Source of the DNA: Sphingomonas sp.
Lineage (GTDB): Bacteria > Pseudomonadota > Alphaproteobacteria > Sphingomonadales > Sphingomonadaceae
DNA: 9,850 bases
Direction of reading: 5' to 3'
Assembly: GCA_013822915.1 (NCBI GenBank)
Contig: PNLG01000148.1
Location: 1 to 9,850 of the forward strand
Below, piece by piece: positions 5,747 through 9,850 of this stretch (position 1 is its first letter; every line of letters begins with the position of its first letter). Made by a program: the position numbers and the translations under genes. A model generated the notes under the pieces. The model saw nothing but the letters and a program-made list of their open reading frames with translations. It was not told where the DNA came from and ran no database searches.

Positions 5747-7372
5747 ATGACCATCCGGATTGATCGCCGTTCACTGTTGATGACCGGCACACTTGGCGCA
5801 GGCGCGCTTGCCATTCCCGGTTTTGCGCAGACGCCCGCGATTTCGGCAGCGCGCGGCTTCACCCATGCGGTGGCGAGCGGCGAACCGATGAGCGATTCGA
5901 TGCTGCTCTGGACGCGCTACGTACCCGAAACCGGCGATTCCGCCGAATTGCGGGTCGAGATGTCGACCACCGCCGATTTTGCGAAAATCATGGGTGGCGG
6001 GGTGCAGGTGACCGGGCCGTGGCGCGACTGGACGTCAAAGATTACCGTGGGTGGCCTGCGCGCAGGCACCGTTTATCACTATCGCTTCATCGCGCCCGAC
6101 GGCAGCAAATCGCCGGTTGGCCGGACCAAGACTTTGCCGGAAGGGGCAGTCAAATCGTTCAAGGCGGGGATTTTCTCCTGCTCCAACCTGCCCTTTGGTT
6201 ATTTCAATGCCTATGCGCATGCAGCGGCGCAGGGCGATCTGGATCTGGCGATCCACCTTGGCGACTATATGTATGAATATGCGATCGGCAACTATCCCGC
6301 GCTTGAGGACACGGTCGCGGGTCGGGTGATCGAGCCGGCAACTGAGATGGTCCGGCTTGCGGATTACCGCCTGCGCTTCGCCAGCTACCGCGCGGACCCC
6401 GACCTGCAAAAACTGCATCAGCTCGTCCCGATGATCATGCAGTGGGACGATCATGAATCGACCAATGATTCATGGGAGGGCGGAGCACAGAATCACCAGA
6501 ATGACGAGGGCGACTGGAACGTGCGCCGCGCCGCGTCGATTCAAGCGTATCGCGAATGGATGCCGATTTCGGATGAGCCGTGGAAGGCCTATGACATCGG
6601 CACGCTGGCGACGTTGTTCCGCACCGAGACCCGGCTGATCGGGCGCACCAAACAACCCGATATCGCGCCCTTGTTCCGCAATCTGAACGTGATCAAGGCA
6701 CTGACCGAGTTCCGTGACGGGGCTTGGCAAAACCCGTCGATGACGATGATGGGATCGCAGCAGGAGGAATGGCTGGCCCACGGCATCCGCCAGTCGGTGA
6801 AGGCGGGGCAGCAGTGGCAGGTGGTCGGCTTTGGCACGATCATGGGGACGACCATGGTGCCAGAGGCAGCAGCGGGCTGGCTCGCGCCCGACGCGCCGCC
6901 GCGCACGCGCAATTATGTGATGGCCGGGATTGCGGCATCAAAGGCGGGGCTCCCCTCCAATTTCGATAGCTGGGGCGGCTATCCGGCCGCGCGTGCGCGT
7001 TTTCTGAAAGGTGCGCAGGCGGCGGGCGCCAATCTCGTCGTGATTTCGGGCGACAGCCATAATGGCTGGGCCTATGATCTGGCGCAGGACGGCAAGGCCG
7101 CCGGGGTCGAGTTTGCCGGGCAGGGTGTGACCTCGCCGGGCTATGAAAGCGCGATCAAGGTCGATCCGAAACAAGTCGCCGCCGCTCTTGTCGCTGCCAG
7201 CCCGGAACTCAAATGGTGCGACACCTCGCGGCGCGGTTACATGACGCTGACGATCACGCCGGAGCGTGTGACCAACGACTGGATCTTCGTCGACACGATC
7301 AAGGCAAAGTCGATGGCCACCACCATCGGCCATACCGCCACGGTGACCCGCGGGCGCAATTTGATGGGTTAA
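5747..7372 (+). CDS. phoD: PhoD-type alkaline phosphatase / phosphodiesterase, exported
   Basis: This metallophosphoesterase hydrolyses phosphate esters outside the cytoplasm. The 541-residue product starts with a twin-arginine signal (IDRRSLLMTG at about 5-14, then a hydrophobic stretch ending in AIPGFAQ). The twin-arginine route is the known one for PhoD. The N-terminal PhoD domain (about 36-130, starting GFTHAVASGEP) precedes the catalytic PF09423 domain. Metal-site motifs are present: FSCSN with Cys145, the Fe3+ ligand position in characterised PhoD; HLGDYMYEY (170-178); WDDHESTND (233-241); and SGDSHNGWAYDL (434-445). The C-terminal EFAGQGVTSPGYE and RRGYMTLTIT blocks complete the family pattern. 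Full length and apparently intact. Substrate range (mono- or diester) is not predictable. The stop TAA (7370-7372) overlaps the convergent ubiG stop. Confidence 0.95.
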   Translation: MTIRIDRRSLLMTGTLGAGALAIPGFAQTPAISAARGFTHAVASGEPMSDSMLLWTRYVPETGDSAELRVEMSTTADFAKIMGGGVQVTGPWRDWTSKITVGGLRAGTVYHYRFIAPDGSKSPVGRTKTLPEGAVKSFKAGIFSCSNLPFGYFNAYAHAAAQGDLDLAIHLGDYMYEYAIGNYPALEDTVAGRVIEPATEMVRLADYRLRFASYRADPDLQKLHQLVPMIMQWDDHESTNDSWEGGAQNHQNDEGDWNVRRAASIQAYREWMPISDEPWKAYDIGTLATLFRTETRLIGRTKQPDIAPLFRNLNVIKALTEFRDGAWQNPSMTMMGSQQEEWLAHGIRQSVKAGQQWQVVGFGTIMGTTMVPEAAAGWLAPDAPPRTRNYVMAGIAASKAGLPSNFDSWGGYPAARARFLKGAQAAGANLVVISGDSHNGWAYDLAQDGKAAGVEFAGQGVTSPGYESAIKVDPKQVAAALVAASPELKWCDTSRRGYMTLTITPERVTNDWIFVDTIKAKSMATTIGHTATVTRGRNLMG

Positions 7373-8094
7373 GCCGGATGGTGGGCGACGACGAAGTAAT
7401 TCAGGCTGACGTCGTCGCTCATCATGAACCCCCTTAAGGGGGAAAAGCGTAAGCCCCGCGTGTCGGCAATCGTCAGCCCGGCGTCGGTCAGCATCGCGCG
7501 CAGATCATCGGGCTTCAGGAACTGGTCCCAATCATGAGTGCCGCGTGGGATTTGCCCAAACCCCTCGGCGATGGTGATGAGCGCGATCCGCGATAACATC
7601 GTGCGGTTGGGGGTGGACAGGATCATCAGCCCACCCGGCGCCAGCGCCCGAGCCAACCCGCGCACAAAGGCGACCGGGTCGCTAACATGCTCGATCACTT
7701 CGAGACTGGTGACAAGGTCGAACGTCGCATCGCCCAAATCCTCGACCGATCCGGTGCGATAATCGATGCTCAGCCCCGATTGTGCGGCATGAGCCTTGGC
7801 CGCCGCGATGTTTTCGGGCGCCGCGTCGAGCCCGGTCACTGTCGCCCCCATCCGCGCCAGCGGCTCGCACAACAGCCCGGCGCCGCACCCGACATCGAGC
7901 GCGCGCTTGCCGTCCAGCGGCGCAAAGGAGGCCGCATCGCTCCCCCAATGCGCGTCAATCCGCTCGCGCAAATAGCCCAGCCGCACCGGGTTCAGCCGGT
8001 GGAGCATCGCCGACGATCCCTTTGGATTCCACCAATCGGCGGCCAGCGCCCCGAAATGCGCGGCTTCATTCGGGTCGATCGTGGTCTGGGTCAT
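7369..8094 (-). CDS. ubiG: Ubiquinone biosynthesis O-methyltransferase
   Basis: This SAM-dependent class I methyltransferase performs both O-methylations of the ubiquinone ring. The 241-residue product starts MTQTTIDPNEAAHFGALAADWW, the usual alphaproteobacterial UbiG opening, then LNPVRLGYLRERI (34-46). The SAM-binding site is intact: motif I LDVGCGAG (66-73), acidic motif GLD (88-90), and FDLVTSLEVIEHV (125-137). PGGLMILSTPNRT (153-165), HDWDQFL (187-193) and the C-terminal SDDVSLNYFVVA complete the family. The start at 8094 is preferred over the longer frame from 8163 because GAGGA (8103-8099) lies 4 nt upstream and the extra residues are not family-like. It is divergent from lysC across 94 bp, an arrangement I recall from other alphaproteobacteria. 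Confidence 0.96.
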   Translation of the reverse strand: MTQTTIDPNEAAHFGALAADWWNPKGSSAMLHRLNPVRLGYLRERIDAHWGSDAASFAPLDGKRALDVGCGAGLLCEPLARMGATVTGLDAAPENIAAAKAHAAQSGLSIDYRTGSVEDLGDATFDLVTSLEVIEHVSDPVAFVRGLARALAPGGLMILSTPNRTMLSRIALITIAEGFGQIPRGTHDWDQFLKPDDLRAMLTDAGLTIADTRGLRFSPLRGFMMSDDVSLNYFVVAHHPA

Positions 8095-8098
8095 GCAA

Positions 8099-8103
8099 TC
8101 CTC
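8099..8103 (-). promoter_or_regulatory. Ribosome-binding site for ubiG
   Basis: TCCTC on the plus strand reads GAGGA on the minus strand, 4 nt before the ATG at 8094. It decides the ubiG start against the in-frame upstream ATG at 8163. Confidence 0.6.
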
Positions 8104-8122
8104 ACGCCGGGTCTGTGCAAAC

Positions 8123-8151
8123 TTGCCTTTATGGTCCCCCGCCAGTAACAG
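8123..8151 (+). promoter_or_regulatory. Weak candidate promoter for lysC
   Basis: TTGCCT (8123-8128) and TAACAG (8146-8151) are separated by 17 bp, the ideal sigma-70 spacing, in the ubiG-lysC divergent gap. Matches to consensus are partial (4/6 and 3/6), so this is only a candidate. Confidence 0.25.
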
Positions 8152-8160
8152 CGCGCGCTG
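8149..8160. repeat. 12-bp perfect palindrome in the ubiG-lysC gap
   Basis: CAGCGCGCGCTG is its own reverse complement. It overlaps the end of the weak candidate -10 element, where a repressor site would sit. GC-rich palindromes of this length arise readily by chance in such DNA, so an operator role is inference only. Confidence 0.3.
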
Positions 8161-8169
8161 CAAAGCTCA

Positions 8170-8175
8170 AAGGAG
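8170..8175 (+). promoter_or_regulatory. Ribosome-binding site for lysC
   Basis: AAGGAG at 8170-8175 is a strong Shine-Dalgarno match but lies 13 nt before the ATG at 8189, longer than the usual 5-10 nt. No better start lies closer; the family-typical MARIVMKFGGTS begins at 8189. Confidence 0.5.
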
Positions 8176-8188
8176 CAGTCTACCGGCC

Positions 8189-9421
8189 ATGGCCCGTATT
8201 GTGATGAAATTTGGCGGCACGTCGATGGCCGGGATCGAGCGGATCCGGGCGGTTGCCGCGCGGGTGAAGCGCGAGGTTGATGTCGGGCATCAGGTCGCCG
8301 TGGTGGTATCGGCGATGGCGGGGGAGACCGACCGGCTGGTCAATTTCTGTCGCGAGGCGTCGTCGCTTTACGATCCGCGTGAATATGATGTTGTCGTGGC
8401 CTCAGGCGAACAAGTGACCAGCGGGCTGCTGGCGATTGCGCTCCAGGCGATCGGCGTGCCCGCACGCAGCTGGCTTGGCTGGCAATTGCCGATCGACACC
8501 AGCGCAGCGCATGGCAGCGCGCGGATTGAGACGATCGCGATGGACGCCGCACTTGCGACCGGTGAAGTCGCGGTGATCCCCGGCTTTCAGGGCGTGAGCG
8601 AGGGCCGCGTCTCCACCCTTGGTCGCGGCGGATCGGACACCTCGGCGGTCGCGGTGGCCGCCGCCATGAAGGCGGAGCGGTGCGACATCTATACCGATGT
8701 CGATGGCGTCTACACCACCGACCCGCGCATTGTGCCGCGTGCGCGCAAATTGGCGCGCGTCACCTATGAAGAAATGCTCGAACTGGCGAGTGTGGGCGCC
8801 AAAGTGCTGCAAACCCGCTCGGTCGGGCTGGCGATGAAGGAGGGGGTGCGGATTCGCGTGCTGTCATCCTTTATCGATGGCAATGACGACACTGGCACGC
8901 TGATTGTGAGCGAAGAGGAATTGGGCGATATGGAACGGCAACTCATCACCGGCATCGCGCACGACAAGAATGAGGCGAAGATCACGCTCACCGATGTGCC
9001 CGACCGGCCCGGTGCAGTCGGCGCGATCTTTACCCCGCTGGCAGAGGCCGGGATCAATGTCGACATGATCGTCCAGAATATCGCGCATTCGAGCGGATCG
9101 ACCGATGTGACCTTTACCGTCCCCGCCGCTGATCTCGCGCGTTCGCTCAATGTGCTGGGGCAGGGGCAGGCGGCGATCGGCTTTACGAAAATGATGCACG
9201 ATCCGCGCGTGGCCAAGGTTACCGTGGTGGGGGTGGGCATGCGCAGCCATGCGGGCGTGGCCGCGACGATGTTCAAAACGCTCGGCGCGCGTGGCATCAA
9301 TATTCAGGCGATCACGACCAGCGAAATCAAGGTCAGCGTGCTGATCGACGAGGATGAGACCGAGCTGGCGGTGCGCGTGCTGCACACCGCTTACGGGCTG
9401 GATGCAGAGGCGGCCGCGTGA
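8189..9421 (+). CDS. lysC: Aspartate kinase (aspartokinase), alpha subunit / full length
   Basis: This enzyme phosphorylates L-aspartate with ATP, the committed step to lysine, threonine, methionine and diaminopimelate. The 410-residue product has the amino-acid kinase domain (about 1-245) with KFGGTSM (7-13), SAMAGETDRL, ASGEQV (71-76), GRGGSDTSAVA (146-156) and YTDVDGVYTTDPR (168-180). Two ACT domains follow: LTDVPDRPGAVGAIF (267-281) with INVDMIVQN (289-297), and VTVVGVGMRSHAGVAATMF (344-362) with INIQAITTSEIKVSVLI. Monofunctional enzymes of this size with tandem ACT domains are typically inhibited by lysine plus threonine. The frame is open back to 8081, but the extra residues are not family-like and SD-supported ATG 8189 is preferred. 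Divergent from ubiG; its TGA overlaps the following GTG start by 4 bp. An internal start is described separately. Confidence 0.96.
   Translation: MARIVMKFGGTSMAGIERIRAVAARVKREVDVGHQVAVVVSAMAGETDRLVNFCREASSLYDPREYDVVVASGEQVTSGLLAIALQAIGVPARSWLGWQLPIDTSAAHGSARIETIAMDAALATGEVAVIPGFQGVSEGRVSTLGRGGSDTSAVAVAAAMKAERCDIYTDVDGVYTTDPRIVPRARKLARVTYEEMLELASVGAKVLQTRSVGLAMKEGVRIRVLSSFIDGNDDTGTLIVSEEELGDMERQLITGIAHDKNEAKITLTDVPDRPGAVGAIFTPLAEAGINVDMIVQNIAHSSGSTDVTFTVPAADLARSLNVLGQGQAAIGFTKMMHDPRVAKVTVVGVGMRSHAGVAATMFKTLGARGINIQAITTSEIKVSVLIDEDETELAVRVLHTAYGLDAEAAA
8915..8920 (+). promoter_or_regulatory. Internal ribosome-binding site in lysC
   Basis: GAGGAA (within AAGAGGAA, 8913-8920) lies 9 nt before the in-frame ATG at 8930 in lysC. 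It also encodes Glu-Glu in SEEELGD, so the purine run could be coding only, but sequence and spacing are close to ideal for initiation. Confidence 0.5.
8930..9421 (+). CDS. lysC: Aspartokinase beta (regulatory) subunit from internal lysC start
   Basis: Predicted in-frame internal translation product of lysC, starting at Met248 of the full-length protein and giving 163 residues that contain only the two ACT domains. In Bacillus subtilis, Corynebacterium and Thermus, lysC-type aspartokinases are alpha2beta2, with beta made from an internal start at nearly the same place and of nearly the same length. Visible support is the GAGGAA Shine-Dalgarno sequence 9 nt upstream and the location of the Met exactly in the linker before the first ACT domain. 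Beta would bind the feedback inhibitor together with alpha. Existence in this organism is inferred, not shown. Confidence 0.5.
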   Translation: MERQLITGIAHDKNEAKITLTDVPDRPGAVGAIFTPLAEAGINVDMIVQNIAHSSGSTDVTFTVPAADLARSLNVLGQGQAAIGFTKMMHDPRVAKVTVVGVGMRSHAGVAATMFKTLGARGINIQAITTSEIKVSVLIDEDETELAVRVLHTAYGLDAEAAA

Positions 9422-9850
9422 GCGCCGGGGCGGCCCGTCTTGCCCGCCGCATGGCGCGCGGCTGCGATTTTCTGGGCAGCGATGTCGCGATTATCTGTGG
9501 CGCGATGTCGTGGGTGTCGGAGCGCAACCTTGTCTCGGCGACGTCGAATGCGGGCGGTTTCGGGCTGATCGCGTGCGGGGCGATGTCGCCCGAATTGCTC
9601 GATGCCGAGATTGCCGCGACCAAGGCGCTCACTGCGCGGCCTTTTGGCGTCAACCTGATCACCATGCACCCGCAATTGACCGATCTGATCGCGGTGTGCG
9701 CGCGCCACCGCGTCACCCATATCGTGCTGGCAGGCGGATTGCCGCCCGCAGGCGCGATTGAGGCGATCAAGGCAGCGGGCGCCAAGCTGATCTGTTTTGC
9801 CCCCGCGCTTGCCCTTGCGAAAAAATTGATCCGCTCGGGCGTGGACGCGC
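9418..9850 (+). CDS. Nitronate monooxygenase-family flavoprotein (N-terminal part)
   Basis: This is the first 144 codons of a gene cut by the window end. The GTG start at 9418 overlaps the lysC stop (GTGA); ATG 9451 is an alternative. The sequence matches the FMN-dependent NPD/nitronate monooxygenase TIM-barrel family (PF03060), which also includes FabK-type enoyl-ACP reductases. Visible blocks are FLGSDVAIICGAMSWVSERN (residues 18-37, the first strand with the Met of the flavin site), SNAGGFGLIACGAM (43-56), RPFGVNLITMHP (74-85), and HIVLAGGLPP with AGAKLICFAPALALAKKL further on. The likely reaction is flavin-dependent oxidation of an alkyl nitronate, but the true substrate is unclear. The 4-bp overlap suggests translation coupled to lysC. 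No stop codon is seen before the window end. Confidence 0.85.
   Translation, partial: MSAGAARLARRMARGCDFLGSDVAIICGAMSWVSERNLVSATSNAGGFGLIACGAMSPELLDAEIAATKALTARPFGVNLITMHPQLTDLIAVCARHRVTHIVLAGGLPPAGAIEAIKAAGAKLICFAPALALAKKLIRSGVDA

Noticed and set aside
8095..8163. N-terminal extension of ubiG to an ATG at 8163
   Set aside because: The extra 23 residues are not family-like, have no SD, and would overlap the lysC upstream region; GAGGA before 8094 supports the shorter protein.
8081..8188. N-terminal extension of lysC to 8081
   Set aside because: It would overlap the ubiG start and adds a Ser/Arg-rich segment absent from aspartokinases; MARIVMKFGGTS at 8189 is the family start.
1..9850. Search for mobile elements, CRISPR arrays, tRNAs, toxin-antitoxin pairs or defence genes
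   Set aside because: No transposase motifs, regular repeat-spacer pattern, tRNA-like T-loop sequence or small paired genes were seen; the window is filled by intact housekeeping-type genes of uniform composition.

Overview
The window reads as an ordinary chromosomal stretch from a GC-rich alphaproteobacterium, most likely a sphingomonad (Sphingomonadales). The support is protein-level resemblance: LepB, UbiG, aspartokinase and the nitronate monooxygenase-like protein all look like sphingomonad/alphaproteobacterial versions. Coding density is very high, codon use is uniform, and I see no mobile element, CRISPR array, tRNA or rRNA. I found no system that is clearly new.

Layout. (1) 1-2619, plus strand, a tight run: signal peptidase I (lepB), an AI-2E/PerM-type permease, and a zeta-class GST / maleylacetoacetate isomerase (maiA); the last two overlap in ATGA. 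(2) 2620-2757, a non-coding gap with short direct repeats. (3) 2758-4214, plus strand: a polytopic membrane protein distantly resembling the LPG-synthase/UPF0104 membrane domain, joined by TGATG to a secreted DUF2141 protein. (4) 4211-5695, minus strand: a GT39/ArnT-like membrane glycosyltransferase. (5) 5747-7372, plus strand: an exported PhoD-type phosphatase. (6) 7369-8094, minus strand: ubiG. (7) 8189-9421, plus strand: aspartokinase lysC, followed with a GTGA overlap by a nitronate monooxygenase-family gene that runs off the window at 9850.

The genes serve general cell functions: protein export processing, envelope sugar or lipid chemistry, phosphate-ester hydrolysis, ubiquinone synthesis and the entry step of aspartate-family amino acids. 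The physical junctions are the most striking part. Both convergent gene pairs end on a shared TTAA tetramer, whose two strands supply both TAA stop codons, so there is no room for a terminator between them. Inside lysC, a strong Shine-Dalgarno sequence sits 9 nt before an in-frame ATG, exactly where the separate beta subunit of alpha2beta2 aspartokinases begins. No convincing intrinsic terminator was seen anywhere, and promoter calls are weak because sphingomonad promoters are poorly defined by eye.
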